From the NCBI RefSeq assembly GCF_003206695.1, contig NZ_PZJN01000003.1, positions 544,087 through 608,086 on the forward strand: a DNA stretch of 64,000 nt, in the 5' to 3' direction. The stretch is from Salinicola halophyticus. GTDB taxonomy: Bacteria > Pseudomonadota > Gammaproteobacteria > Pseudomonadales > Halomonadaceae. A program made the translations under genes and the position numbers. The notes under the pieces were generated by a model. It was not told where the DNA came from. It was given only the letters and a program-made list of their open reading frames with translations, and ran no database searches. Below are positions 29,988 through 39,860 of this stretch, in pieces (position 1 is the first letter of the stretch; every line of letters starts with the position of its first letter).

Positions 29988-30139
29988 AGTGCGAACTCTT
30001 TATAACCGAGGAAACCATCGGGTGATCAATGAAAAGCCGTCGAGTCGCTCGCTGAGCGACTCCATGAATACGCCGATGGCGCGTTATCGGATGCATTCCT
30101 GGTCGCATTGGCCCGAAGTCCGTTCATGACCATCAAACG

Positions 30140-30184
30140 CAAAACGGGCCTGCCGATCGTGATTCGGCAGGCCCGTCGCGTTTT
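30140..30184 (-). terminator. Terminator of the lip operon
   Basis: Perfect 13-base arms ACGGGCCTGCCGA / TCGGCAGGCCCGT around a seven-base loop. On the minus strand it is followed by TTTT and lies 33 bases past the lipA stop; a TTTT on the other side allows bidirectional use. Confidence 0.88.
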
Positions 30185-30208
30185 CCGGTCAATGCAGGAC
30201 CACGGCGT

Positions 30209-31198
30209 CTACTTTACCTGGACTCCGTGCGCCTGCTTGTCGGCGTGGTAGGAAGAGCGTACCAGCGGCCCCGATGCGACATGCTTGAAACCCAGCGCCC
30301 TGGCCTGTTCGGCGAACCAGTCGAAGGTATCGGGATGCACCCAGCGGTCGACCGCCAGATGGTTACGCGAGGGCTGCATATATTGGCCCAACGTCAGCAT
30401 GTCGACATCGTGGGCACGCAGATCGCGCATCACCTCGATGACCTGCTCGTCGGTTTCACCGACCCCCAGCATCAAACCCGATTTGGTCATCACTTCCGGA
30501 CGACGTGCCTTGTAACCTTTCAGCAGGTCCAGCGACCACTGATAGTTCGCCCCGGGGCGTACCTTGCGATAAAGCGAAGGGACGGTTTCCAGGTTGTGGT
30601 TGAAGACGTCCGGCGCCTCGCCTTCGAGAATGTCGAGAGCCACCTGCATCCGCCCGCGGAAGTCGGGCACCAGCACTTCGATCTCGATATTCGGACTGTC
30701 ACGGCGAATCTCGCGGATGCAGTTGGCAAAGTGCTGTGCCCCGCCATCGCGCATATCGTCACGATCGACGGACGTCACCACCACGTAGTTGAGCCGCATT
30801 TCGGCAATGGCTTCGGCCAGCTCGCGGGGCTCGTTCTCGTTGAGCGCGTTGGGCCGCCCGTGCGCCACGTCACAGAACGGGCAGCGCCGGGTGCAGATGT
30901 CGCCCATGATCATGAAGGTCGCCGTACCGCCGCTGAAGCATTCGCCAAGATTGGGACAGGACGCTTCTTCGCAGACGGTGTGCAGCCCGTGCTTGCGCAG
31001 CGTCTGCTTGATATGGGTCACCTGCGGCGAAACCGGCATTCGGACGCGCAGCCAATCCGGCTTCTTCGGCAGCGTTTCGGTCGGAATGACCTTGACGGGG
31101 ATCCGCGATACCTTATCGGCACCCCGCAACTTGACGCCGCGCTCGGCGCGGGCCGGCTTCTTGGTTTCGGGCGTTGGCATGACGGTCGTCTCGGTCAT
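30209..31198 (-). CDS. lipA: Lipoyl synthase
   Basis: 329-residue radical SAM enzyme inserting two sulfurs into protein-bound octanoyl chains. The auxiliary cluster cysteines [12 protein letters not shown] and the radical SAM motif CTRRCPFC are intact, and the C-terminal RSSYHAD supplies the serine ligand. Last gene of the proA-to-lipA minus-strand block, 34 bases after lipB; it acts directly on the LipB product. Confidence 0.98.
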   Translation of the reverse strand: MTETTVMPTPETKKPARAERGVKLRGADKVSRIPVKVIPTETLPKKPDWLRVRMPVSPQVTHIKQTLRKHGLHTVCEEASCPNLGECFSGGTATFMIMGDICTRRCPFCDVAHGRPNALNENEPRELAEAIAEMRLNYVVVTSVDRDDMRDGGAQHFANCIREIRRDSPNIEIEVLVPDFRGRMQVALDILEGEAPDVFNHNLETVPSLYRKVRPGANYQWSLDLLKGYKARRPEVMTKSGLMLGVGETDEQVIEVMRDLRAHDVDMLTLGQYMQPSRNHLAVDRWVHPDTFDWFAEQARALGFKHVASGPLVRSSYHADKQAHGVQVK

Positions 31199-31232
31199 AG
31201 GTCCCTTCCTGATAGTCGTGGAACGCCGCTAG

Positions 31233-31919
31233 CTAGAGAGTCGCTAACGGTTCAAAAGCCTGTGGCGGTTCGAAAGCCCGTGGCAACTGTTGCTGAACAT
31301 CGAGCGTCGCGGACAGCCGCTGCGCGAAACACGCCGCCAGTCGATCGGCCTCTCGGGCGAATGACAGTGGCCCCGACACCTGATCGCGTAACTGGGTCAT
31401 CGCGAGGCCGGCATAGCCACATGGATTGATTCGCGCGAACGGCGACAAATCCATATCGATGTTGAGCGCAACACCGTGAAAGCTGCAGCCGCGCCGAATA
31501 CGCAGCCCCAGAGAGGCGACCTTTCTCGCCCCGACATAGACGCCGGGAGCATCCGCTCTGGCTTGGGCGTCGACCCCATGTGTCGCCAGCAGATCGATGA
31601 CGGCATGCTCGAGCAGCGTCACCAGTTCTCGGACCCCCAATCCCCGCCGCCGCACATCGAGCAGCGGATAGAGCACGACCTGACCGGGGCCATGATAGGT
31701 CACCTGCCCGCCACGATCACTGGCAACAACGGGGATGTCTCCCGGGGTCAGCAGATGTTCCGGCTTGCCGGCCCGCCCCTGGGTGAAGACCGGCTCGTGC
31801 TCGACCAGCCATAGCTGATCCGGCGTCTCGCCAGTACGCTCGTCGGTAAAGCGCGACATCGCCTGCCACACCGGCAGGTAGGGCTGACGCCCGAGGCGAT
31901 AAAGCGGAAGTGACGACAT
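31233..31919 (-). CDS. lipB: Octanoyltransferase LipB
   Basis: 228 residues. Transfers octanoate from acyl carrier protein to lipoate-dependent enzymes. Motif [12 protein letters not shown], catalytic Cys167 (NPCGYAG) and the lysine in KVASLGLRI are present. Start [10 protein letters not shown] at 31919, five bases after the ybeD stop; the long open frame upstream is a shadow of ybeD. Confidence 0.96.
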   Translation of the reverse strand: MSSLPLYRLGRQPYLPVWQAMSRFTDERTGETPDQLWLVEHEPVFTQGRAGKPEHLLTPGDIPVVASDRGGQVTYHGPGQVVLYPLLDVRRRGLGVRELVTLLEHAVIDLLATHGVDAQARADAPGVYVGARKVASLGLRIRRGCSFHGVALNIDMDLSPFARINPCGYAGLAMTQLRDQVSGPLSFAREADRLAACFAQRLSATLDVQQQLPRAFEPPQAFEPLATL

Positions 31920-31924
31920 CGGTG

Positions 31925-32251
31925 TCACAGCACCATGTGGACGCGGCCGGTGGCTTTCAGATCCTGGAACAGCGCATCCAGCTGCGCCTCCCCGGTGGCA
32001 TGAATGACGACCCGGATCGACTGGAAACGCGCATTGCGACTGTCGGTCAGCTTGACCGATGCCGGATCGAATCCCGGCGCGTGACGCTCGATCACCTTGC
32101 TGACCGCCGCGACGAAGTCTTCGGCCGCATCGCCGACCACGCGGATCGGGTAGTCGCACGGAAACTCGACCTTGGGCCGGGGAAGATCGACATCATTCGG
32201 CGTCTGGGCTTTTGGGGTCTGAGGCTGTTGAATCTTGGATTTCCGAGTCAT
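31925..32251 (-). CDS. ybeD: YbeD/DUF493 family protein
   Basis: 108-residue small alpha/beta protein with the DUF493 core ([11 protein letters not shown]...). E. coli YbeD sits in the same place between dacA and lipB and has an ACT-like fold; its role is not settled. A Gln/Pro/Lys-rich N-terminal tail of about 25 residues precedes the core. It starts a sub-operon with lipB and lipA and has its own candidate promoter. Confidence 0.93.
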   Translation of the reverse strand: MTRKSKIQQPQTPKAQTPNDVDLPRPKVEFPCDYPIRVVGDAAEDFVAAVSKVIERHAPGFDPASVKLTDSRNARFQSIRVVIHATGEAQLDALFQDLKATGRVHMVL

Positions 32252-32283
32252 GGGATTTCAGGCACTGCAGTCGATTTCCGACC

Positions 32284-32312
32284 ATTCTACTCAACATTAA
32301 CCCGCTCACCAA
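32284..32312 (-). promoter_or_regulatory. Candidate promoter of ybeD-lipB-lipA
   Basis: Minus-strand TTGGTG (32312-32307) and TAGAAT (32289-32284, five of six) with 17-base spacing, 33 bases before the ybeD ATG. Confidence 0.5.
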
Positions 32313-32416
32313 CTGATGCCAGCCGGGGCGGATTTTGGCAAGCTCGAGAATGGGGCGCCGCCGGCAAGCGGCACCACAGTTCAGCTTGCAGGGCTCGAAC
32401 CCGTCGATGGACGCGC

Positions 32417-33637
32417 TCAGTCGAACAGCCCGGTCACGAACAGGACGATCGAATCCCACACGCGTTTGAAGATGCTGCCTTCCTCGACGTTCTCGAGCGC
32501 CACCAGTGGCTCCTGGCCCAGCACTTCATCACCGGATTTGATCTCGAGCGTGCCCATCTGCTGCCCTGCCTTGATCGGCGCGTGCAGCGTTTCCGGCAGA
32601 TTGAGGCGAGCGGTCAGATTGTCGGCACTGCCCCGCGGCACGGTCATGCTCACTTCGTTTTGAACGCCGAGGCGCACGGTGTCTTTGTCCCCGCCCCAGA
32701 CGCGCGCTTCATTGAGCACGGAGCCGGCATCGTAAAGCTTGCGAGTCTGGAAGAAGCGGAACCCGTAGTTGAGCAGACGCTGTGTCTCGGCGGCGCGCGC
32801 TTCGTCGGAGTTGGTCCCCATGACCACGGCAATCAGACGCGTATCCTGCTTCTTGGCGGACGCCACCAGACAGAAGCCGGCGGCTTCGGTATGACCGGTC
32901 TTCAGCCCGTCGACATCCGGATCGCGCCATAGCAGTCGGTTACGGTTGGGCTGACGGATATCGTTGTAGGTGAAATACTTCTCGGAATAGACCTGATAGT
33001 GGTCAGGGAAGTCCGTGATGATATGACGCGCCAGAATTCCCAGGTCATGAGCAGACGAATAGTGGTCGTCGTGCGGCAGCCCGGTGGGATTCATGAAATG
33101 GCTGTTCTGCATGCCCATACGCTGGGCCTGCTGATTCATCAGATCCGCGAAAGCCGACTCGCTACCCGCGACGTACTCCGATAGCGCCACACTGGCATCG
33201 TTGCCGGACTGCACCACCACGCCACGCAGCAGATTCTCGACGCTGACCTGGGTGCCTTCCTGGATGAACATGCGCGAACCGCCTGTCCGCCAGGCATTCT
33301 CGCTGACGCTGACCATGTCGCTATCGGCGATACTGCCGCTATCGATCGATTGCTCGACGATATAGGCCGTCATCATCTTGGTCAGGCTCGCCGGAGGCAA
33401 GCGCTGATCGCCATTGTGATTGACCAGCAGTTGCCCCGTGGACGCATCCATCAGCACCCACGAAGAGGCGGCCAGATCGGGCGGCGACGGAATCAACTGG
33501 TCCGTTTTCGGATTGGTCTGCGACATCTGGCTGTCCGGCGTGGGCTGCTGGGCGCTGACCGGAGATGAAAGCAGGCCCAGGCATAGCGATGCCGAGATGA
33601 CCAGGCGTGAAACAGACGAAGTGAACAACGCTTTCAT
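32417..33637 (-). CDS. dacA: D-alanyl-D-alanine carboxypeptidase (PBP5/6 type)
   Basis: 406-residue penicillin-binding protein that trims the terminal D-Ala of stem peptides. Sec signal peptide ending SPVSA-Q near residue 29; active-site triads SLTK (Ser84, Lys87), SGN (144-146) and KTG (246-248). The C-terminal DSIVLFVTGLFD is the amphipathic membrane anchor of this group. ATG at 33637 is used; a TTG at 33661 is weaker. 27 bases after rlpA. Confidence 0.96.
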   Translation of the reverse strand: MKALFTSSVSRLVISASLCLGLLSSPVSAQQPTPDSQMSQTNPKTDQLIPSPPDLAASSWVLMDASTGQLLVNHNGDQRLPPASLTKMMTAYIVEQSIDSGSIADSDMVSVSENAWRTGGSRMFIQEGTQVSVENLLRGVVVQSGNDASVALSEYVAGSESAFADLMNQQAQRMGMQNSHFMNPTGLPHDDHYSSAHDLGILARHIITDFPDHYQVYSEKYFTYNDIRQPNRNRLLWRDPDVDGLKTGHTEAAGFCLVASAKKQDTRLIAVVMGTNSDEARAAETQRLLNYGFRFFQTRKLYDAGSVLNEARVWGGDKDTVRLGVQNEVSMTVPRGSADNLTARLNLPETLHAPIKAGQQMGTLEIKSGDEVLGQEPLVALENVEEGSIFKRVWDSIVLFVTGLFD

Positions 33638-33664
33638 GACAATCGGGTTCTCACTGGACAAGGG

Positions 33665-34729
33665 TTACTGAGTGGGTGCTACCAAGATCACTTGGCCGAA
33701 GCCGGCGTCTCGCAGGGTAGCCCTGATGGATTCGAGCGACGCCAGGTCATCGATAGGCCCGACCTGGACACGATAGGGAGGAGACGCATTGTCAATGCGA
33801 ACCGGCTGCGACAGCAAGCCCTGCAGTCGGCTTTTCAATGCTTCGGCTCCGGTTTGCGAACCGAGCGCAGCCACTTGGACATACCGCTGCCCCGCCGTCG
33901 ACGGCGTTTCTGACGACGTTTTTGGCGACATCGAGGACCCGTCACGGCCGGCCGATGAAAACGCTTGCCTCTGCACCGGCTGATTCGTGTTCGCCGCCGC
34001 GAGAACGGGATCGATACTCGACTCGTAATTCAGATCAGAGTCCAGATCGGCGCCGTTCGCGGACGACGTCCGAACGGACGTGGATCGAGACGGTTCGGTA
34101 GCGGGTCGAGAATCGGAGTCATTGCGGGCAACGCGCGCGGCGGCATCGGTCGAGCGATCGTGATCACGCGCCCAGGCGACGGGATCGATCGCCTCGACCT
34201 TGACTCGACCGGTGCCGCCTTTGAGGATTCCCAGCCGCGCGGCGGCCGCATAGGAAAGATCGATCAGCCGATCGCTGTGAAACGGGCCACGATCATTCAC
34301 CCGCACGATGACCTTGCGGCCGTTATCGAGATTGGTGACTCGCGCATAGGTCGGCAATGGCAGCGAACGGTGCGCCGCCGACATCTTGTACATGTCGTAG
34401 GTCTCGCCGTTGGCTGTGTCGTAGCCCTGGAACTTGGTCCCGTACCAGGAAGCGCGGCCTTCAGCGGTATAGCCGGTGGGGTCGTTGAGCACGTGATAGG
34501 TCTTGCCCCAGACGGAATAGCTCGAACGGTTACCGCTTCTGGAACGCGGCTCGACCCTGGGCACCGCATCCGGCACATTGGCTACGTCTTCGGGCGAATC
34601 CGGATAGGCGTCCCGATCCATCGCATAACGGCCGCCACCATTCTGCGACCCGCCGCCTGCACAGCCCACCAGCAACGCCAACGCCAACGTCGCGCCGAGC
34701 GCCCGCCACCGGCCGTACCATAGAATCAC
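33665..34729 (-). CDS. rlpA: Septal ring lytic transglycosylase RlpA
   Basis: 354-residue lipoprotein (lipobox LLVGC, Cys about 23) that cleaves denuded glycan at septa. A double-psi beta-barrel domain with GRASWYGTKFQG, the catalytic-site HRSLPLPT and RVNDRGPF is followed by a disordered Ser/Arg/Asp-rich linker and a C-terminal SPOR domain (last 75 residues) that binds denuded peptidoglycan. Its start overlaps the mltB stop (ATGA). Confidence 0.96.
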   Translation of the reverse strand: MILWYGRWRALGATLALALLVGCAGGGSQNGGGRYAMDRDAYPDSPEDVANVPDAVPRVEPRSRSGNRSSYSVWGKTYHVLNDPTGYTAEGRASWYGTKFQGYDTANGETYDMYKMSAAHRSLPLPTYARVTNLDNGRKVIVRVNDRGPFHSDRLIDLSYAAAARLGILKGGTGRVKVEAIDPVAWARDHDRSTDAAARVARNDSDSRPATEPSRSTSVRTSSANGADLDSDLNYESSIDPVLAAANTNQPVQRQAFSSAGRDGSSMSPKTSSETPSTAGQRYVQVAALGSQTGAEALKSRLQGLLSQPVRIDNASPPYRVQVGPIDDLASLESIRATLRDAGFGQVILVAPTQ

Positions 34730-35757
34730 GCGCCCTCACCCATGGCCGTCTGAATGCGCTGAGCCAACGTGGCCACCGCCATGGCATAGAGATGACTGTG
34801 GTTGTAGCGCGTAATCACGTAGAAGTTGTTCAAACCCATCACGTAGCGCACGTGACCGTCGGCGAAATCCAGCGCCAGTGGAACCACCTCGTCGGTGGAC
34901 GACAGGTTTCCTGCCGTCGGTTCGATGCCGACACGCTTCAGTGTCTCGACCGACGTATTCGGTGGCTCGGTGCGATTGAAGTCGATGGAGGGCGGCAACG
35001 TATCCGGGCCGCTCGCCTCGACCAATACCGGCTGATGGCGCTGCCAGCCATGCTCGCTGAAGTAGTTGGCGATACTGCCAATGGCATCGACCGGATTGTT
35101 CCAGAGATCCTTCAGGCCATCGCCATCGAAATCGACCGCGTAGGCCCGATAGCTCGTCGGAATGAACTGGGGATAGCCCATCGCTCCTGCGTAGGATCCG
35201 AGCAGTGTCGTCGGATCGACACCCTGACCCAGGGTAATCCCCAGAAACGCTTCCAGCTCGCCGCGAAAGAACGCCCCACGGGACGGATGATGGAAGGCCA
35301 GCGTCGAAAGCGAGTCGAGCACCCGATGCGTGCCCTTGTGCCGGCCATACTGGGTCTCGACACCCAGAATCGCGACGATCACTTCGGGGGGCACGCCATA
35401 AATCCGCTCGGCCCGCGCCAGGGCGTCACGGTTTTCGTTCAGGAACGCCACACCCTGCTGAATCCGCTGTGGCTGTATGAAAATATCGCGATATTCATCC
35501 CAGCGCAGCCGCCGCTCTGCGGCGTGGCTCATGGCGTCCAGCACTTGCGGGCGATACTGCGCGGCCTGCATCGCGGCATTCAGCTCGCGACTCGCCAGAC
35601 CCTGCTTGCTGAGCGAATCGAGCATCGTTCGCACCTCGGGGTGCGTAGCGGGATCGAAGTCGTCGTCCGCCTGTGCCGCCGGGCCGATCGAACACAACAG
35701 CCCGATCAGCAACAGCGTGATGCGAAACCGACGTTCCTGCTTACAACGCAGCGGCAT
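34726..35757 (-). CDS. mltB: Lytic murein transglycosylase B
   Basis: 343-residue GH103 enzyme. A Sec signal (cleavage after about PAAQA) lacks a proper lipobox, so it is probably soluble in the periplasm rather than a lipoprotein as in E. coli. Catalytic Glu in ILGVETQYGRHKG, and the typical GAMGYPQFIPTS and DLWNNPVDAIGSIANYF segments are present. ATG at 35757; the open frame extends to 36303 only as a shadow of mrdB. Confidence 0.94.
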   Translation of the reverse strand: MPLRCKQERRFRITLLLIGLLCSIGPAAQADDDFDPATHPEVRTMLDSLSKQGLASRELNAAMQAAQYRPQVLDAMSHAAERRLRWDEYRDIFIQPQRIQQGVAFLNENRDALARAERIYGVPPEVIVAILGVETQYGRHKGTHRVLDSLSTLAFHHPSRGAFFRGELEAFLGITLGQGVDPTTLLGSYAGAMGYPQFIPTSYRAYAVDFDGDGLKDLWNNPVDAIGSIANYFSEHGWQRHQPVLVEASGPDTLPPSIDFNRTEPPNTSVETLKRVGIEPTAGNLSSTDEVVPLALDFADGHVRYVMGLNNFYVITRYNHSHLYAMAVATLAQRIQTAMGEGA

Positions 35758-35792
35758 GCGCGACTGGCTCCCTGCTTGCGGCTCGTCCACCG

Positions 35793-36935
35793 TCAGTGTG
35801 TCAACAGACGGCGGTGCGTATGAATCGACATGAGAATACCGAACCCGGCCATCAAGGTCACGCTGGAGGTCCCGCCGTAGCTCACCAGCGGCAATGGAAC
35901 CCCGACCACGGGAAGAATGCCGGTCACCATGCCGATATTCACGAAGACGTAGATGAAGAAGGTCAGCACGATGCTGCCGGCCAGCAGGCGCCCGTAGGTA
36001 TCCTGAGCATTGTTGGCCATCACCAGTCCTCGCGAGACCAGCAACAGATAGAGCACCAGAATGGTGCTCATGCCGATCAGCCCGAACTCCTCGCCCAGAA
36101 CAGCGACGATGAAGTCGGTATGACGCTCGGGCAGGAACTCGAGCTGGGATTGCGTTCCCAGCCCCCAGCCTTTGCCTTCGATGCCGCCACTGCCAATCGC
36201 CGTCTTGGACTGGATGATGTTCCATCCGGCGCCCAGTGGATCGCTTTCGGGATTGAGAAAGGTCAACACTCGCTGACGCTGGTAGTCGTGCATGCTGATC
36301 CACAGCATCGGCATCGCCGCTCCCGCCAGACCCGCCAGGGCGAGAATGAATTTCCAGGAGAGCCCTGCCAGCAGGATCACGAAGACCGCAGCGCAGGTGA
36401 CCAGCAACGATGTCCCCAGGTCAGGCTGGCGGGCGATCAGCAGTACCGGAACACCAACGATCACCGCACACACCACCAGGTCGCGCCAGGTCGGCGGCAG
36501 CGGTCTCCGGTGAAGATAGGCCGCCAACATCATCGGCATGGCGATCTTCATCAATTCAGAGGGTTGAAACCGCAACGGGCCGATCTCCAGCCAGCGCTGG
36601 GCGCCCATGCCGATGTCTCCCATGATCTCGACGGCGACGAGCATCAACAGACCGGCACCGTAGGCCACCGGCGTCCATCGAAAGAGAATGCCGGGTGAGA
36701 ACTGCGCTATGACGACCGCACCCACCAGCGCCACGCCCATGCGAATAGCCTGGGCCATCGTGGTCGACGCCGACATGCCACTGGCGCTGTAAAGCACGAC
36801 CAGCCCAAACGAGATCAGCAGCAGCAGAATCGCCAACAGCCACGGATCGAGATGCAGCCGCAGCCAAAGCGAACGCTTGCGACCGACCCGCGCTCGCTGC
36901 GTTCGCGGTGCAACGCGTTGAAAATCAATCGCCAT
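35793..36935 (-). CDS. mrdB: Peptidoglycan glycosyltransferase RodA (MrdB)
   Basis: 380-residue SEDS-family polymerase with ten membrane helices that works with PBP2 in side-wall synthesis. The catalytic-region segment LPERHTDFIVAVLGEEFG and the C-terminal PLVSYGGTS are intact. Overlaps mrdA by 11 bases, and mltB follows after 35. Confidence 0.97.
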   Translation of the reverse strand: MAIDFQRVAPRTQRARVGRKRSLWLRLHLDPWLLAILLLLISFGLVVLYSASGMSASTTMAQAIRMGVALVGAVVIAQFSPGILFRWTPVAYGAGLLMLVAVEIMGDIGMGAQRWLEIGPLRFQPSELMKIAMPMMLAAYLHRRPLPPTWRDLVVCAVIVGVPVLLIARQPDLGTSLLVTCAAVFVILLAGLSWKFILALAGLAGAAMPMLWISMHDYQRQRVLTFLNPESDPLGAGWNIIQSKTAIGSGGIEGKGWGLGTQSQLEFLPERHTDFIVAVLGEEFGLIGMSTILVLYLLLVSRGLVMANNAQDTYGRLLAGSIVLTFFIYVFVNIGMVTGILPVVGVPLPLVSYGGTSSVTLMAGFGILMSIHTHRRLLTH

Positions 36936-38820
36936 CGATACTCTCGACTTCTTCGTTGACAGTGGTACCCGGCTGATTCTTCAGCTCGCTGTCCGGCAGC
37001 AGCCAGGCATCGGTCAGCTCACGACCGAGCCCGGATACCCCGCCGCCGGCGTTCTCGACGATCACGGCGATCGCGATCTGAGGGTCGTCGACCGGGGCGA
37101 AACCGATGAAAAGGGCATGATCGCGCAGGCGTTCGGTCAGTTCGTCGGCGTCGTACTTCTGATTCTGGCCCAGCGAGAAAACCTGGGCCGTACCGGTCTT
37201 GGCCGCCATCTCGTACTGCATGCCAGCGCCGACCTTGCGCGCGGTCCCCTCGGAGCCGTGAAGCACCGCCTCCATGCCCTCATAGACATCCTCCCACCAG
37301 CGCGCGTGGTCGATCTGGACATCCGGCTTGGTACCCGCAAACGGTGGCTCGATAGCTTCATCGCCAACCTGCTTGGCCAGGTGCGGCCGTACCCAGTGGC
37401 CGTGATTGGCCAGCGTCGCGGTGGCCGTTGCCAGCTGCAACGGCGTCGCCATGAAGTAACCCTGGCCGATGCCGGCAGAAAGGGTTTCACCGGGGTACCA
37501 GGCCTGGTTGTACTTCTCGCGCTTCCATTCGCGCGAGGGCATCAGGCCCGGCAAGGCGCCCTGGACATCCAACGACGTCACCTCGCCAAAGCCGAACTCA
37601 TGCATGGTCTCGGAAAGCCGGTCGATACCCAGCCGATAAGCCATGGTATAGAAGTAGGTGTTATTGGAGACTTCCAGCGCCCGTTCGAGGTCGACACGAC
37701 CATGGCCCCAGCGCAACCAGTTATGGTAACGCCGGGTATCGTTGGGCAGCTGGAAATAGCCGGGGTCGTAGATGATATCGTTGGGTTTGACCACCCCATT
37801 CTGCAGGGCGCCCAACGCTTCGAACGGCTTGACCGTGGACCCCGGTGGATACTGACCTCGTACCGCGCGGTTATACAGCGGCAGGTCGAGATTGTTCTGC
37901 AGGGCCTGATAATCCTTGTAGGAGATGCCGGTCACGAACTTGTTGATATCGAAACCCGGTGCCGAAACCATCGCCAGAATATCGCCCGTCTTGGGCTGAA
38001 TCGCGACGATCGCGCCGCGCCGGCCGTCCAGCAGGTCATAGGCCATGTGCTGCAGTCGGCTGTCGATCGTCAGTTCGATGTCCTTGCCCGGCTCTGCCGG
38101 ATCCCGATCCAGCTCACGCAGGACTCTACCGCGGGCATTGGTCTCGACCTTGCGCAGACCGGCCTTGCCATGCAGCTGGTCCTCGTAGGTGGACTCGACT
38201 CCCGTCTTGCCGATGAAGTGCGTGCCGGCGTAGTTGCCCGGATCCAGCTCGGCCAGCTCCTCGGTGTTGATTCTTCCGACGTAGCCCAGCACGTGCGACA
38301 TCACGATCGGGTCGGGGTAGTAGCGCATCAACTGCGCCTCAACCTCGACTCCGGAGAGCAGGTAGCGATTCACTGCCAGGCGCGCGATTTGATCCTCGCT
38401 CAGATCGCTCATCAACAGTGCCGGCTGATAGGGCCGCTGGCGTTGCAGAGAGCGCGCGCGAAAGGCATCCACCTCGCTCTCGGGCAGATCGAGAATATCG
38501 ATCAGACGCTGCAACGTCGTATCGAGATCGTCGACACGCTCGCGCACGATGGTGAGGTTGTAGGTGGGCCGATTTTCCGCCAGCAGCTTGCCGTTACGGT
38601 CGTAGATCAGCCCTCGCCGTGGCGGCAGCGGCTCGACCCGCATGCGGTTGCTGTCGGAGCGCGTGATGAAGACGTCATGCTCGATGACCTGCAGATAGAC
38701 CAACCGGGCAAGCAACCCGCCTGCCATCAGTGCGATGATCAGCACTGCCACCAGCGAGCGGTTACGAAAGACACGCACTTCGCGCTCGTGGTTCTTGACG
38801 TTTTCCCGACGCTTACGCAT
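36925..38820 (-). CDS. mrdA: Penicillin-binding protein 2
   Basis: 631-residue elongation transpeptidase. One N-terminal membrane helix (about 20-42), a PBP dimerisation domain, and transpeptidase motifs STVK (Ser328, Lys331), SNN and KTGTA. Partner of RodA; positioned in the usual rlmH-mrdA-mrdB order, 105 bases after rlmH. Confidence 0.97.
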   Translation of the reverse strand: MRKRRENVKNHEREVRVFRNRSLVAVLIIALMAGGLLARLVYLQVIEHDVFITRSDSNRMRVEPLPPRRGLIYDRNGKLLAENRPTYNLTIVRERVDDLDTTLQRLIDILDLPESEVDAFRARSLQRQRPYQPALLMSDLSEDQIARLAVNRYLLSGVEVEAQLMRYYPDPIVMSHVLGYVGRINTEELAELDPGNYAGTHFIGKTGVESTYEDQLHGKAGLRKVETNARGRVLRELDRDPAEPGKDIELTIDSRLQHMAYDLLDGRRGAIVAIQPKTGDILAMVSAPGFDINKFVTGISYKDYQALQNNLDLPLYNRAVRGQYPPGSTVKPFEALGALQNGVVKPNDIIYDPGYFQLPNDTRRYHNWLRWGHGRVDLERALEVSNNTYFYTMAYRLGIDRLSETMHEFGFGEVTSLDVQGALPGLMPSREWKREKYNQAWYPGETLSAGIGQGYFMATPLQLATATATLANHGHWVRPHLAKQVGDEAIEPPFAGTKPDVQIDHARWWEDVYEGMEAVLHGSEGTARKVGAGMQYEMAAKTGTAQVFSLGQNQKYDADELTERLRDHALFIGFAPVDDPQIAIAVIVENAGGGVSGLGRELTDAWLLPDSELKNQPGTTVNEEVESIDGD

Positions 38821-38925
38821 GGCGAGAACGGCGATTCAGTGCGACGGACGACGTCGAACGGGCGCAGCGTCCAGGGGCGTCGCTTTGGTTGGCGTCGAGT
38901 GGGAACAAGCGACTGACTCTCTGAA

Positions 38926-39393
38926 TCAACGGTGGTACGGGTGGCCTGAGAGCAATGACCAGGCGCGGTAGAACTGCTCCGCCAGCACGACCCGCACCAG
39001 CGGGTGCGGCAGGGTCAGCGCAGAGAGCGACCAGGATTGCCGGGCGCGAGCGACGACACGGGGATCGAGCCCTTCGGGCCCGCCTACCACCAGGGCAATA
39101 TCCTGACCTTCCTGGCGCCAGATACCCAGGCGTTCGGCCAGTTGCTCCGTGGACCAGGACGCCCCTTCGACTTCCAGCGCAACGATATGTTCCTGATCGC
39201 GCAGTTTTTCCAGCATTCGATCGCCTTCGGCCTGGATCGCCCGCGCGACATCGGCGTTCTTGCCGCGGGCGCCCGCAGCAATCTCGACGATCTCGAACGG
39301 CATTTCACGCGGCAACCGTTTGCGGTACTCCTCGACGCCCGCCTCTACCCACGCCGGCATGCGCGAGCCAACGGCAAGCAGTCGAATCTTCAT
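38926..39393 (-). CDS. rlmH: 23S rRNA pseudouridine-1915 N3-methyltransferase RlmH
   Basis: 155-residue SPOUT methyltransferase with knot motifs VVGGPEGLD and [20 protein letters not shown]. Normal family length. Its ATG overlaps the rsfS stop (ATGA), whose end is made of tandem repeats. Confidence 0.97.
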   Translation of the reverse strand: MKIRLLAVGSRMPAWVEAGVEEYRKRLPREMPFEIVEIAAGARGKNADVARAIQAEGDRMLEKLRDQEHIVALEVEGASWSTEQLAERLGIWRQEGQDIALVVGGPEGLDPRVVARARQSWSLSALTLPHPLVRVVLAEQFYRAWSLLSGHPYHR

Positions 39394-39794
39394 CCGCGTA
39401 GTTCTTGCCCACGTAATTCTTGCCCACGTAGTTCTTGCCGGTCCGGGGTTTCCGTGCGCTGCGAATCGGTCGGCAGGTCGGCCCAGAGCCGCTCGAGATC
39501 ATAGAGCTGACGCGTTTCCGGCATCATCACATGCGCGATCACGTCGCCCAGATCGACCAGCACCCACTCGCCGCCCTGCTGCCCCTCGATACCCAGCGGA
39601 CGCAGCCCGGCATCCTTGGCCTTCTCGACCACGTTGTCGGCCAGGGCGGACACATGGCGCGAAGAAGTTCCGCTCGCGACCACCATGACATCGGTGACGC
39701 TGGTCAATGCGGCCACATCCAGCTCGACGACATCGCGAGCCTTCAGCTCCTCGAGCGCTTCCACCACCAGTGATTTAAGCGTATCTGTCTGCAT
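39390..39794 (-). CDS. rsfS: Ribosome silencing factor RsfS with repeat-derived C-terminal tail
   Basis: 134 residues; RsfS binds protein L14 and blocks subunit joining in starvation. The core (1-110) is standard, with [16 protein letters not shown] [10 protein letters not shown] and a normal end near the LERLWADLP segment. The last residues are [16 protein letters not shown], coded by a 15-bp repeat. Family members usually end near 105-120, so this tail is an addition. It follows nadD by 66 bases, as in E. coli. Confidence 0.95.
   Translation of the reverse strand: MQTDTLKSLVVEALEELKARDVVELDVAALTSVTDVMVVASGTSSRHVSALADNVVEKAKDAGLRPLGIEGQQGGEWVLVDLGDVIAHVMMPETRQLYDLERLWADLPTDSQRTETPDRQELRGQELRGQELRG
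39397..39441. repeat. 15-bp tandem repeat in the rsfS 3' end
   Basis: Three units close to CGTAGTTCTTGCCCA (39397, 39412, 39427), in frame, each coding GQELR on the minus strand. Confidence 0.92.
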
Positions 39795-39860
39795 AGCTCC
39801 TCGTCATATAACCCCCTTGAACGGGGAATCGCGACTCCCGGAATCCGGGAGTCGCGCATT

